Positions 1 through 7,629 of a stretch of DNA of 26,691 nucleotides are shown piece by piece. The notes under the pieces are model-generated. The model searched no databases and had not been told where the DNA came from. It was given only the letters and a program-made list of their open reading frames with translations. This DNA comes from CAYZAW01 sp964476505 (lineage in GTDB: Bacteria > Bacillota > Clostridia > Christensenellales > CAG-138). Both the position numbers and the translations under genes were made by a program. The stretch covers positions 1 through 26,691 of the forward strand of contig CAYZAW010000031.1 of the NCBI GenBank assembly GCA_964476505.1, read 5' to 3'. The first letter of the stretch is position 1. Each line of letters opens with the position of its first letter.

Positions 1-1
1 T

Positions 2-1093
2 CCCGGCGAAACGCCCCATGAGAACGCGCAGTTCCTGCTGTTTTTGGCGGCGGTCATTCAGGCGGTGGACGATTATCAGGATCTCCTTCGCATCTCCGTG
101 GCAACGGCCGGAAACGATCACCGGCTTGGGGCAAACGAAGCGCCGCCTGCCGTGGTTTCTATATTTCTAGGCGACGAGCTAACGGCAGTGTTGGAGGCCA
201 TCGAGTGGGACGCGCCGTACAGCGCCGCAGAAAGAACGCAGCTGAAGCTTGGCGTGCATGCGCTCCCCCGCTTTACCCGTGATTCTACTGACCGCAACCG
301 TACCTCGCCCTTTGCCTTTACGGGCAACAAATTCGAGTTTCGCATGCTGGGCTCCGCAAACTCCATTGCCTGCACCAACATCATGCTAAACAGCGCGGTG
401 GCAGAATCCCTTAGGCAGTTTGCCGATATTTTGGAAGGTGCGGCGGATGTGAACGTTGCATTGCACACGCTCATTCGCGATACGGTTTCCGCACACAAGC
501 GCATTATATTCAACGGCAACGGCTATGACGATGCCTGGATCGAGGAGGCTACGAAGCAGCGAGGGCTGTTGAACCTTCGCACCACACCGGACTGCATGCC
601 TTTGCTTCTGGCGCGAAAGAATGTGGATATGCTTACCCGCCACGGCGTGTTTTCCGAAGCGGAGCTGACCTCCCGCTATGAGATTCAACTGGAAAACTAC
701 TGCAAAACCGTACGAATCGAAGCGCTGACCATGGCGGACATGGCAAGGAAGGAAATCCTACCTGCCATTGAAGCCTACACAGCCGAGCTTTCCGGCGCGG
801 CAGTCGCAAAGAAGGCTCTTAATAAAGAGCTTCCCTGCAAATACGAAACGGCGCTTATCATAAAGCTTTCTCAGTTGACCGATGAGATCGCAAAGAAAAC
901 GGACGCGTTGGAGTCGGCTATTGCGTCTCTTCATGTAAACTGTGATATTACCGAGGAGGCCGGTATCATTCGCGACAGTATCCTGCCGAAAATGGCAGAG
1001 CTTAGGGTCTCGGCCGACGAAGCGGAAACGCAGACCGCAAACAAGTACTGGCCGTTTCCTACCTATGGCGATTTGTTGTTTGGCGTTAGGTAA
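2..1093 (+). CDS. glnN: Glutamine synthetase type III (GSIII), C-terminal part
   Basis: ATP-dependent ligation of ammonia to glutamate to give glutamine, in the cytoplasm. The reading frame is open to the left window edge, so the N-terminal half is missing. About 363 codons are visible against roughly 700 for the GSIII family. Family recognition rests on the stretch GNDHRLGANEAPPA near residue 40 of the visible part, which belongs to the GSIII catalytic domain, and on NRTSPFAFTGNKFEFR, whose glutamate lies in the metal/nucleotide-binding region of glutamine synthetases. The C-terminal helical part (KYWPFPTYGDLLF at the end) is also typical of GSIII. The stop is TAA at 1091-1093. The asparagine-responsive leader and asnB follow on the same strand, so ammonia assimilation and amide transfer are neighbours. 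No terminator was recognised between the stop and the T-box leader. Confidence 0.95.
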   Translation, partial: PGETPHENAQFLLFLAAVIQAVDDYQDLLRISVATAGNDHRLGANEAPPAVVSIFLGDELTAVLEAIEWDAPYSAAERTQLKLGVHALPRFTRDSTDRNRTSPFAFTGNKFEFRMLGSANSIACTNIMLNSAVAESLRQFADILEGAADVNVALHTLIRDTVSAHKRIIFNGNGYDDAWIEEATKQRGLLNLRTTPDCMPLLLARKNVDMLTRHGVFSEAELTSRYEIQLENYCKTVRIEALTMADMARKEILPAIEAYTAELSGAAVAKKALNKELPCKYETALIIKLSQLTDEIAKKTDALESAIASLHVNCDITEEAGIIRDSILPKMAELRVSADEAETQTANKYWPFPTYGDLLFGVR

Positions 1094-1131
1094 TACGCCG
1101 GTCATACAAATATTATAAAAAGCGCTAGAGA

Positions 1132-1376
1132 GAAGAGAAGTAACACGGGGAACCTTCCTATACAGCGAGCGCGAAACGGTGAGAGCCGCGCGGGAAGCCT
1201 GTGTGAATAACACTTTTCAAGCTGCAATCCGAACAAGGGGCTTTCCTTTAGTAGGTGCGACGTGCGCCGCGCGTTAAGCGGCAAAGCCTTGCTTGAGGCG
1301 AATGAGAAAAAAGATGGGTGGCACCGCGAGAACAGCACTTGCCCTATCGAATGCTGATCAACAACATTTGGAGGGC
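1132..1376 (+). promoter_or_regulatory. T-box leader with asparagine (AAC) specifier upstream of asnB
   Basis: Binds uncharged tRNA-Asn and controls asnB. Stem I base pairs 1132-1137 with 1213-1218. The AGTA box is at 1139-1142. The upper stem 1143-1149 pairs with 1198-1204. The specifier loop 3' strand is GAAT-AAC-A, giving an AAC (Asn) triplet at 1209-1211. The apical part shows the usual AGCGAG and GGTGAGAGCC elements (about 1164-1185). The invariant T-box sequence GGGTGGCACCGCG is at 1316-1328, and its 3' partner around 1339-1347 (TGCCCTATC) completes an antiterminator. The competing hairpin is 1341-1376: GCCCT/AGGGC plus CGAATG/CATTTG, followed by TTTTATT. Its 3' arm contains the asnB Shine-Dalgarno GGAGG (1370-1374), so this hairpin could terminate transcription or hide the ribosome site. 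No clear promoter was found between glnN and the leader. Confidence 0.93.
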
Positions 1377-1383
1377 TTTTATT

Positions 1384-2961
1384 ATGTGTTCTATTATGGG
1401 TTACTGCACCGCATCTGCGGATGCTGCGGCATTTGAAGCCGGCTTTGCCCGCACGAAAACCCGCGGGCCTGACGACAGCCGCATCGTAGATACCGGCTGC
1501 GGCCTTATGGGCTTTCACCGGCTTTCTATCATGGGCTTGCATCCGGAGGGAATGCAGCCATTTGCGCTTGACGGCAGTTATTTGGTCTGTAACGGCGAAA
1601 TATACGGCTTTGAAGCGCTAAAACGGGAGCTATCTGAAAAATACACCTTTGTCAGCGGTTCAGATTGTGAGATATTGCTGCCCCTGTACCGGGAATACGG
1701 CACGGATATGTTCTCCATGCTGGATGCTGAATTTGCGTTGATCCTTTACGACAAAAGCAAAAATCAATGGATCGCAGCGCGAGACCCCATCGGCATCCGT
1801 CCGCTATTTTACGGGTACGACAGCACAGGTGCCATCCTCTTTGCCAGCGAAGCAAAGAACCTTGTTAGGCTTACAAAGCGCATCATGCCCTTTCCGCCGG
1901 GGCATTACTATGCAAACGGTCAGTTCGTTTGCTACCGGGATATCACAGCTGTGGAGCAAGTTATTACAGACGATTTAGATACGGTTTGCCGCAACCTCCG
2001 CGAAAAGCTGATAACTGGCGTGAAAAAGCGGCTGGTTGCCGACGCGAAGGTCGGTTTTTTACTGAGCGGCGGGCTGGATTCCTCGCTGGTGTGCGCCATT
2101 GCCGCGCGCTGCCAGGAGCAGCCCATCAAAACCTTTGCCATCGGCATGGAGAAGGACGCTATTGACCTTCGGTATGCAAGAGAGGTAGCGGACTATATCA
2201 AAAGCGATCACAGGGAGGTCATTATTACCAAAGATGATGTGATTTTAGCGCTAGAGCCTGTGATCGCTCTACTTGGCACGTTTGATATCACAACAATTCG
2301 CGCCAGCATCGGCATGTATTTAGTGTGTAAGGCCATCCACGAAACTACGGATATCCGTGTACTGTTAACGGGAGAGATATCCGACGAGCTGTTTGGCTAT
2401 AAATACACAGACTTTGCCCCCTCCGCCGCCGAATTCCAGCAGGAGGCGCAAAAGCGCCTGCGGGAGCTGTACCTGTACGACGTTTTACGGGCGGATCGCT
2501 GCATATCCGTAAACTCGCTGGAGGCACGCGTTCCCTTTGGCGACTTGGATTTCGTTAACTATGTAATGTCTATCGACCCGGAAATGAAGTTAAACAAGTG
2601 CGGCAAGGGAAAATACCTGCTTCGCCGCGCATTTATCGGCGGATACCTGCCGGAGGATATCCTGTATCGGGAAAAAGCCGCGTTTTCAGATGCTGTTGGA
2701 CATTCCATGGTGGATGACTTGAAGGCATATGCCGAAAGTCTGTATACAGACACCGCCTTTGAAGAAAAACGCCGTGCCTACACCCATGCCACGCCCTTTA
2801 CCAAGGAATCCTTGCTGTACAGGGAGCTGTTTGAAAGGTACTATCCCGAGCAAGGGGGTATGATACCGGACTTTTGGATGCCAAATAGAACATGGCCCGG
2901 CTGCAACGTAAGCGACCCCTCCGCGCGGGTGCTCTCCAACTACGGCGCAAGCGGAAAGTAA
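1384..2961 (+). CDS. asnB: Asparagine synthetase, glutamine-hydrolysing (AsnB type)
   Basis: Makes asparagine from aspartate, ATP and glutamine in the cytoplasm. The chosen start gives MCSIMGY, so Cys2 becomes the N-terminal nucleophile of the class II glutaminase domain after Met removal. An upstream in-frame GTG at 1318 lies inside the T-box motif and is not the start. The ribosome site GGAGG at 1370-1374 is 9 nt from the ATG. The protein has 525 residues, close to E. coli AsnB (about 554). The glutaminase domain (residues 2 to about 190) includes the RGPDDS, NGEIY and GSDCE segments. The synthetase domain has the pyrophosphate loop LLSGGLDSSLV and the downstream LTGEISDELFG and RVPFGD segments. 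Expression should rise when charged tRNA-Asn is low, because of the T-box leader. It converges with the ketopantoate-reductase remnant, separated by only 29 nt. Confidence 0.96.
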   Translation: MCSIMGYCTASADAAAFEAGFARTKTRGPDDSRIVDTGCGLMGFHRLSIMGLHPEGMQPFALDGSYLVCNGEIYGFEALKRELSEKYTFVSGSDCEILLPLYREYGTDMFSMLDAEFALILYDKSKNQWIAARDPIGIRPLFYGYDSTGAILFASEAKNLVRLTKRIMPFPPGHYYANGQFVCYRDITAVEQVITDDLDTVCRNLREKLITGVKKRLVADAKVGFLLSGGLDSSLVCAIAARCQEQPIKTFAIGMEKDAIDLRYAREVADYIKSDHREVIITKDDVILALEPVIALLGTFDITTIRASIGMYLVCKAIHETTDIRVLLTGEISDELFGYKYTDFAPSAAEFQQEAQKRLRELYLYDVLRADRCISVNSLEARVPFGDLDFVNYVMSIDPEMKLNKCGKGKYLLRRAFIGGYLPEDILYREKAAFSDAVGHSMVDDLKAYAESLYTDTAFEEKRRAYTHATPFTKESLLYRELFERYYPEQGGMIPDFWMPNRTWPGCNVSDPSARVLSNYGASGK

Positions 2962-2990
2962 CAGCAAGCAGCTACCGTTATATAAAAACG

Positions 2991-3398
2991 TTATTGCAGG
3001 TACTTCTTTTCGCCGTCTTCTAACGCTTTCCATGTATCATACTGCGCCCCGGTCTCGTCAAACAAGCGCTTGATATCCCGGTTTAAGGCACCCATTTCAT
3101 CTATGGCGTTCATGGCGTGATCGGAGGCGCAAAGCGGTTCCAGTACGGAATCCAACTGCGTATAGCGCATCACAACAAAAGTCACGTCAAACACATCATT
3201 CGGGTGCAATTCCGTAATAACGGATGTTCGGCTGACTGTTGTGCCAAAGCGGAATTTCTTCTTGATGCACAATCCTTTTTGTTTTATCTCCTCTGCCCAC
3301 TTGCCCCGGGCAAGCAGGGTGACATCCTGCTTTGCCCGGAAGAGATTGTTTGCTAAATTACCGCCCAACACACCTGCGCCGTAAACCGAAATTCGCAT
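2991..3398 (-). pseudogene. Ketopantoate reductase-like (PanE/ApbA) remnant with internal deletion
   Basis: The 135-codon frame starts like a complete ApbA/PanE-family dehydrogenase: MRISVYGAGVLGGNLANNL is the Rossmann GxGxxG nucleotide-binding segment, followed by the TLLARG strand and the VVMRYTQLDSVLEPL segment (residues to about 86). It then jumps to a segment that resembles the extreme C-terminus of longer members (SDHAMNAIDEMGALNRD, about residues 88-106, to the end). Family members are about 300-330 residues, so roughly 180-190 residues, including the substrate-binding helical domain and its catalytic lysine, are missing without loss of frame. Start chosen at 3398 because GAGG lies 6 nt upstream; the in-frame ATG at 3410 has no ribosome site. 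It lies 34 nt behind cadA on the same strand and may be co-transcribed. I infer a non-functional product; a short NAD(P)-binding protein cannot be excluded. Confidence 0.75.
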
Positions 3399-3432
3399 AC
3401 TGCGCCTCATTCAATCGCGTTGTATTCTACCG

Positions 3433-5319
3433 CTACTTCTGCTTTAGCGCTCGCATGGCGTTGAATACGGCAAGCACGGTAACGCCAACGTCCGCAAACA
3501 CCGCAAGCCACATGGAAGCCGCGCCAAACCCCGCCATAGCAAGCACGATTGCCTTGATTGCCAGCGCAAATACGATGTTCTGGCGCGCAATACGAATGGT
3601 TCGCTTGGAAATTTCGATGGCGCGCGCAATTTTGGACGGTTTATCGTCCATCAATACGATATCGGCGGCTTCTATGGCGGCATCGGAGCCCACAGCGCCC
3701 ATGGCAATGCCAACATCTGCACGCGCTAAAACAGGTGCGTCGTTGATGCCGTCGCCAACAAAGGCAAGCGTTCTTCCGGCGGCTCTTTGCGTAAGCAGCC
3801 GCTCCACGTTGTTTACTTTATCGGCAGGCAGCAGCTCCGCGCAATATTCGTCTAGCCCTAGCTCCTCAGCAACGGACTTTCCAACCTCTTCTCGGTCTCC
3901 CGTAAGCATAACTGTTTTTGTTACACCAGCCGCTTTTAGCGCAGCAATCGCTCCCTTAGAGTCCTCCTTTACCTGATCGGATATCACGATATGCCCGGCA
4001 TACTCGCCGTTGATCGCTACATGAATGATCGTTCCTACCTTCTCGCAGGGAAGCCATTTCGCGCCTATGGAATCCATCATGCGGGTATTGCCTACGCACA
4101 CAACACTTCCGTTGACCTTGGCGCGGATGCCATGTCCCGCGATCTCCTCCACGTCCGCAATTTTGCAATCGTCCGCTTCGTTGGGATAGGCCTGCCTTAA
4201 AGATTGCGCTATGGGGTGAGAAGAAAACCTCTCTACATGCGCCGCAAGATGCAGCAAATGATTTTCGTCGCAATTCTCCGGGTGTACAGCCGTTACGGCA
4301 AACACGCCCTTGGTTAACGTGCCGGTTTTGTCAAATACCACAATACCCGCCTTTGCAAGCGTATCAATATAGTTTGAGCCTTTGATGAGAATGCCGCTTT
4401 TCGATGCGCCACCAATGCCGCCGAAAAACGTGAGCGGCACCGATATGACCAATGCGCAGGGGCAGGATACCACAAGGAAGGTGAGCGCCCTGTTGAGCCA
4501 CAGCGCAATGCTTGCAGAGAAGCTGCCGGATAACAGCGGCGGCAGGAACGCCAGCAGAACTGCGGAAATCACAACCGTTGGCGTATAATACTTCGCAAAT
4601 TTCGTAATGAAGGTTTCGCTGTTGGACTTGTTCTCTCCCGCGTTCTCTACAAGGTCAAGTATCTTTGCCGCGGTGGATTCTCCAAATACCTTTGTTACCT
4701 TTACGCGAATAACACCGGATAGATTTACACAGCCGGAGATTACAGTATCTTCCACGTTTACATCCCGCGGTGCGCTCTCCCCCGTTAACGCAACAGTGTT
4801 TAGGCTGGTAGCGCCCTCAATAACAACGCCGTCCATGGGCACCTTTTCGCCGGGCTTGATAACGATGATCTCCCCAACCGAAACGGCATCAGGGTCTACG
4901 GTTAAAACTTGTCCGTTCCGCTCCACATTGGCAATATCGGGGCGAATATCCATCAGTTGAGAGATAGACTTGCGGCTATTACCCTCGGCGATCTCCTCAA
5001 ACAGCTCGCCCACCTTGAAAAACAGCATAACAAATACCGCTTCGGCAAACTCCGGCTCGGAGTCGGGCAAAAAACCGATACACAATGCGCCTATGGTTGC
5101 AATGCTCATTAAGAAGTCCTCATTGAACACTTTGCCGTGCGCAATGTTCTCCCCCGCCTCCAACAGAACGTCGTATCCCGCAATGAGATACGGCACAAGA
5201 TATAAAAGCAAGCTGCCCCACATGGGAAGCGCAGTATTACTGTCGATGAGTCCTGCAGCAAGCAGCAGCGCTGCCGATACAATGATTTTAATCAGATCGA
5301 TTTTGTTTTCCTTTTCCAT
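3433..5319 (-). CDS. cadA: Heavy-metal P-type ATPase (Zn2+/Cd2+/Pb2+ exporter, P1B-2)
   Basis: ATP-driven export of divalent soft metals across the cytoplasmic membrane. 628 residues. The actuator motif TGES is at 179-182, the transmembrane metal site CPC at 286-288, the phosphorylation site DKTGT at 330-334, the P1B SHP motif at 367-369 and the hinge GDGINDAP at 522-529. Asn581, Lys589 and Asp610 in the last membrane helices, with CPC, fit the Zn/Cd/Pb subgroup rather than the copper subgroup. Unlike many CadA proteins it lacks an N-terminal HMA domain with CxxC; the protein begins just before the first membrane helices. The start follows the repressor stop by 3 nt, and its ribosome site AAGGAG overlaps the repressor 3' end, so the two genes are translationally coupled. 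Regulation is by the adjacent ArsR/SmtB-type repressor. The exact metal is inferred. Confidence 0.95.
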   Translation of the reverse strand: MEKENKIDLIKIIVSAALLLAAGLIDSNTALPMWGSLLLYLVPYLIAGYDVLLEAGENIAHGKVFNEDFLMSIATIGALCIGFLPDSEPEFAEAVFVMLFFKVGELFEEIAEGNSRKSISQLMDIRPDIANVERNGQVLTVDPDAVSVGEIIVIKPGEKVPMDGVVIEGATSLNTVALTGESAPRDVNVEDTVISGCVNLSGVIRVKVTKVFGESTAAKILDLVENAGENKSNSETFITKFAKYYTPTVVISAVLLAFLPPLLSGSFSASIALWLNRALTFLVVSCPCALVISVPLTFFGGIGGASKSGILIKGSNYIDTLAKAGIVVFDKTGTLTKGVFAVTAVHPENCDENHLLHLAAHVERFSSHPIAQSLRQAYPNEADDCKIADVEEIAGHGIRAKVNGSVVCVGNTRMMDSIGAKWLPCEKVGTIIHVAINGEYAGHIVISDQVKEDSKGAIAALKAAGVTKTVMLTGDREEVGKSVAEELGLDEYCAELLPADKVNNVERLLTQRAAGRTLAFVGDGINDAPVLARADVGIAMGAVGSDAAIEAADIVLMDDKPSKIARAIEISKRTIRIARQNIVFALAIKAIVLAMAGFGAASMWLAVFADVGVTVLAVFNAMRALKQK

Positions 5320-5322
5320 ACG

Positions 5323-5670
5323 CTACTCCTTCCCATGCTCCATGCCGGATTCCAACATCATGCTAACGTGCTCGTCCGCCAACGAATAAAACACTTCCTT
5401 GCCGGATTTTCTGGACTTTACCATGTTTGCTTTTCTCAAGCCGGACAGTTGATGGGATATGGCGGATTGCGTCATCCCCAGCAATTCCGAAAGATCGCAA
5501 ACGCAAAGCTCCGTTTGATCCAGCGCCCAGATGATCTTCGACCTTGTGGGATCGCATAAGGCTTTAAAAAGCGCCGCACTTTTTATAAAACAGGCCGCAT
5601 CCGGCATTTCTTTTTGTAACCGCTGTATAATTCCTTCGTGGGGAGCAGTCACTTCGCATCTGTTTTCCAT
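5323..5670 (-). CDS. cadC: ArsR/SmtB-family metal-sensing repressor, CadC-like
   Basis: Winged-helix repressor that leaves DNA when it binds Zn/Cd/Pb, controlling the exporter behind it. 115 residues from the chosen start at 5670, which has AAGGAG 9 nt upstream. A longer in-frame start at 5742 would lie inside the promoter and is rejected. The ELCVCDL segment (54-60; Cys56, Cys58) is the CadC-type alpha3N metal site, with Cys5 as a probable N-terminal ligand. The helix-turn-helix is about 61-82 (MTQSAISHQLSGLRKANMV). The C-terminal helix also carries Asp99, His101, His112 and Glu115, spaced as in the alpha5 zinc site (DxHx10HxxE) of SmtB/CzrA. Both sensor sites therefore appear present. First gene of the unit with the ATPase. 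Confidence in family is high; the physiological metal is inferred. Confidence 0.93.
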   Translation of the reverse strand: MENRCEVTAPHEGIIQRLQKEMPDAACFIKSAALFKALCDPTRSKIIWALDQTELCVCDLSELLGMTQSAISHQLSGLRKANMVKSRKSGKEVFYSLADEHVSMMLESGMEHGKE

Positions 5671-5695
5671 GTTAAGCTTCTCCTTACATGAATAT

Positions 5696-5749
5696 ATGAG
5701 CAATCGTTCATCTGTTTGCAGTATACATGAATGAGTGCTCATATGTCAA
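5696..5749 (-). promoter_or_regulatory. Promoter and operators of the CadC-like/CadA unit
   Basis: Read on the minus strand: -35 TTGACA (5749-5744), an 18-nt spacer, then -10 TATACT (5725-5720). The spacer contains the palindrome ATGAGCACTCAT (5742-5731), and a second, weaker dyad with ATGA/TCAT arms covers 5711-5696, just past the expected start of transcription. Sites of this type, between or next to the promoter boxes, are usual for ArsR/SmtB repressors. Repression by the adjacent repressor gene is inferred from position. Confidence 0.8.
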
Positions 5750-5844
5750 TTGTAATGATAACAATATACAAAACGTCAAAGCCGTTCTTACATGCCATGG
5801 CTTTTCTTATATGCTTTTAAACGAGCAAACATAATTAGTCTCAA

Positions 5845-5858
5845 GTATTTGCAAATAC
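5845..5858 (+). promoter_or_regulatory. Perfect 14-bp palindrome before a -10-like box
   Basis: GTATTTGCAAATAC is a perfect palindrome directly upstream of TATAAA (5862-5867), about 90 bp before the SRPBCC-like gene. It could be an operator for that gene. No good -35 box is visible, so the assignment is weak. Nothing else was recognised in the 5750-5953 gap. Confidence 0.3.
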
Positions 5859-5953
5859 AGTTATAAAATGCTAACCTTGGGGCAGCAATGATGTGCCATG
5901 CAGAATTGATAGCGTTACCGGTATCCCGCGTTCTATTGAAAAGGTGAAGCAAT

Positions 5954-6415
5954 ATGTATCTGAAAAACAGAAACGTAGTAAAAACCTCCGTATTCCCTGC
6001 CCCCAAAGAAGTGGTGTTCGATAAGCTGAAGGAATTAAAAACACTGCAATACATTGCCAAGCCCTATGCAACCTTTTTGCCGGATAACGGACAGGATAAC
6101 CTGATATGGAAGGAGAATGCGGTTTTTTCATTTCGCTTTCAACTGTTTGGATGGATTCCCTTTGGTACGCACACGATAACCGTCATCTCCTTTAGCGAGG
6201 ACGGCGGTATTTATATCCATGAGCACAATCCGCATGTGCCCATATGGAATCATCGGATCGTTCTTGAACAGATTGACCAAAACAGGACGCAGTATACAGA
6301 CGAAGTGGAGATTGGCGCGGGCTGGAAAACACCATTTATTTATCTGTGGGCAAAAGCATTTTATGCGCACCGGCAACGAAAATGGATAGCGCTTTTAAGA
6401 GATTACGCAAAATGA
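5954..6415 (+). CDS. SRPBCC/START-like hypothetical protein
   Basis: 153 residues, no signal peptide or membrane helix. The opening NVVKTSVFPAPKEVVFDKL, the alternation of strands in the middle (FRFQLFGWIPFGTHTITVISF) and the long C-terminal helix (PFIYLWAKAFYAHRQRKWIALL) fit the helix-grip (polyketide cyclase/START) fold, which binds hydrophobic ligands in a cavity. AAGGTG lies 7 nt upstream of the ATG. The gene stands alone between the metal-resistance unit and the ZIP stub. The ligand and role cannot be read from the sequence, and the fold assignment is by pattern only. Confidence 0.7.
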   Translation: MYLKNRNVVKTSVFPAPKEVVFDKLKELKTLQYIAKPYATFLPDNGQDNLIWKENAVFSFRFQLFGWIPFGTHTITVISFSEDGGIYIHEHNPHVPIWNHRIVLEQIDQNRTQYTDEVEIGAGWKTPFIYLWAKAFYAHRQRKWIALLRDYAK

Positions 6416-6440
6416 ATAATTCTCTTCGGCGGAGTCTGCC

Positions 6441-6527
6441 ATGTGTACTCATAAATCGTCCGAAGCATATTCAGAAGCGATTTTAGAGAAAGAAAAACGC
6501 TTTAGCGGAGAAATAGAGGTGTTTTGA
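6441..6527 (+). CDS. Possible 28-codon mini-ORF in front of the ZIP stub
   Basis: ATG at 6441 is preceded by GGAG with a 6-nt spacing. The frame encodes a charged peptide (SSEAYSEAILEKEKRF in the middle) and stops with TGA at 6525-6527, directly abutting the next ATG at 6528. I do not recognise it. It may be a leader peptide, the decayed end of a lost gene, or chance. The tight junction to the following frame is the only reason to list it. Confidence 0.3.
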   Translation: MCTHKSSEAYSEAILEKEKRFSGEIEVF

Positions 6528-6647
6528 ATGAGTGACTTGATGAAGGTGGTTGCTGGCGTTGCCATACCGTTTCTCGGAACAACGCTAGGCGCGGGCATGG
6601 TCTTCTTTATGAAGGGAGTCATGACAATGCATGATCGTGAGCCATAA
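6528..6647 (+). pseudogene. N-terminal stub of a ZIP-family metal transporter
   Basis: The 39-codon frame reads like the first transmembrane helix of bacterial ZIP (ZupT-like) transporters: AGVAIPFLGTTLGAGMVFFM followed by KGVMT, where intact members show a TxLGAxxVFF pattern and then continue for about 250 more residues. Here a TAA stop ends the frame and no ZIP-like continuation was seen in any frame before the terminator at 6697. AGAGGTG lies about 7 nt upstream of the ATG. ZIP proteins import zinc and other divalent metals, so the remnant lies near a Zn/Cd exporter and may mark a lost metal-homeostasis gene. A small functional membrane peptide is a less likely alternative. Confidence 0.6.
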
Positions 6648-6696
6648 GAAAATTGGCCGATATTTATTAATATGTTCAATTGTGATTGTTACGCAA

Positions 6697-6737
6697 AACG
6701 GCTCTTGCCCATTCATTCACTTTGGGCAAGAGCCGTT
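6697..6737 (-). terminator. Intrinsic terminator of the formate operon
   Basis: A perfect 15-bp inverted repeat (AACGGCTCTTGCCCA at 6697-6711, its complement at 6723-6737) with an 11-nt loop. On the minus strand it is followed by TTTT and begins 28 nt after the stop of the formate channel gene. The stem also ends in A/T on the other side, so it may act weakly for plus-strand transcripts. Confidence 0.85.
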
Positions 6738-6765
6738 ACCATTTATTCGTGTATACTTCGTTATG

Positions 6766-7605
6766 TTATGCCTTTGCAGAAGTATCGTTGTTTACCTTTG
6801 CGTTGTTCTTTTTGAGATAGATCAGCCAATACATCACACCCACCAGCCCAGCGCCGCCCACGATGTTGCCAAGGGTTACCGGCAGCAGGTTGTTGATAAA
6901 GAAGTTGCCCCAAGTGAGCAAGGAGGTATCCGCCGTAGCCGCCGCAACGTAGTTGGCGTTAGAGAGAGCAAAAATACCTGCGGGCACATAATACATATTG
7001 GCTACGCTATGCTCAAAGCCGCAGAGCACAAACAGCATTACCGGGAAGTACAGCGCCGCAATTTTGCCGCCAACGCTCTTGGAAGCAAAGCTCATCCAAA
7101 CCGCAAGGCAAACAAGGAAGTTACACATCACGCCCCGCAGGAACGCATCCCCAAAGGTAAGCGTTGCTTTTGCGGTTGCCGTGTTGATGGTGGTACCTGC
7201 AAGTGCATTTGAAAACAAGCTAAGCTGATGTCCGCCGTTTACCAGCCATGCAACCAGCAATGCGCCAATAAAGTTGCCGATGTAAACCAGAAGCCAGTTA
7301 CGAAGCATGTCCGTAACTCTTGCTTCTTTTTCAAGCACGGTGATGATGATAAGGTTGTTGCCGGTGAACAGCTCGCTGCCGGCAATCAGTACCATAGCCA
7401 AGCCCGCCGGGAACAGGAGTGCGCCTATCAGCTTGGATACGCCTGCGTTTTCGATCACGCTGGAGGCTGTATTTGCGCCCACTGCAGCAAAGGCGATAAA
7501 CATGCCTGCCAGAATGCCAAGCAAAATCAGCTTTCCGCTTGCCATTGTGGCTTTCTTTTTGCCAATACCCACATAATTGGCAGCAACTTCATTCGGTGCG
7601 TTCAT
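6766..7605 (-). CDS. Formate/nitrite transporter (FNT) channel
   Basis: Pentameric inner-membrane channel for formate or related small anions. 279 residues with about six membrane helices, as usual for FNT proteins. The family features are the N-terminal GANTASSVIENAG region, the GSELFTGNNL loop and the CNFLVCLAVW segment. GFEHSVANMYY carries the conserved central histidine that protonates the substrate. GGGAGG lies 7 nt upstream of the ATG. It is the last gene of a unit with formate dehydrogenase, mobA and fdhD, 24 nt behind fdhD, and is followed by a strong terminator. The context makes formate the probable substrate (FocA/FdhC role) rather than nitrite, but the sequence alone does not settle this. 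Confidence 0.93.
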   Translation of the reverse strand: MNAPNEVAANYVGIGKKKATMASGKLILLGILAGMFIAFAAVGANTASSVIENAGVSKLIGALLFPAGLAMVLIAGSELFTGNNLIIITVLEKEARVTDMLRNWLLVYIGNFIGALLVAWLVNGGHQLSLFSNALAGTTINTATAKATLTFGDAFLRGVMCNFLVCLAVWMSFASKSVGGKIAALYFPVMLFVLCGFEHSVANMYYVPAGIFALSNANYVAAATADTSLLTWGNFFINNLLPVTLGNIVGGAGLVGVMYWLIYLKKNNAKVNNDTSAKA

Positions 7606-7629
7606 GATTGTACCTCCCCAATAAGTTCT

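Noticed and set aside
1318..1383. N-terminal extension of asnB from a GTG inside the leader
   Set aside because: It would use the T-box sequence as coding DNA and hide the essential N-terminal Cys2; the ATG at 1384 has a proper ribosome site.
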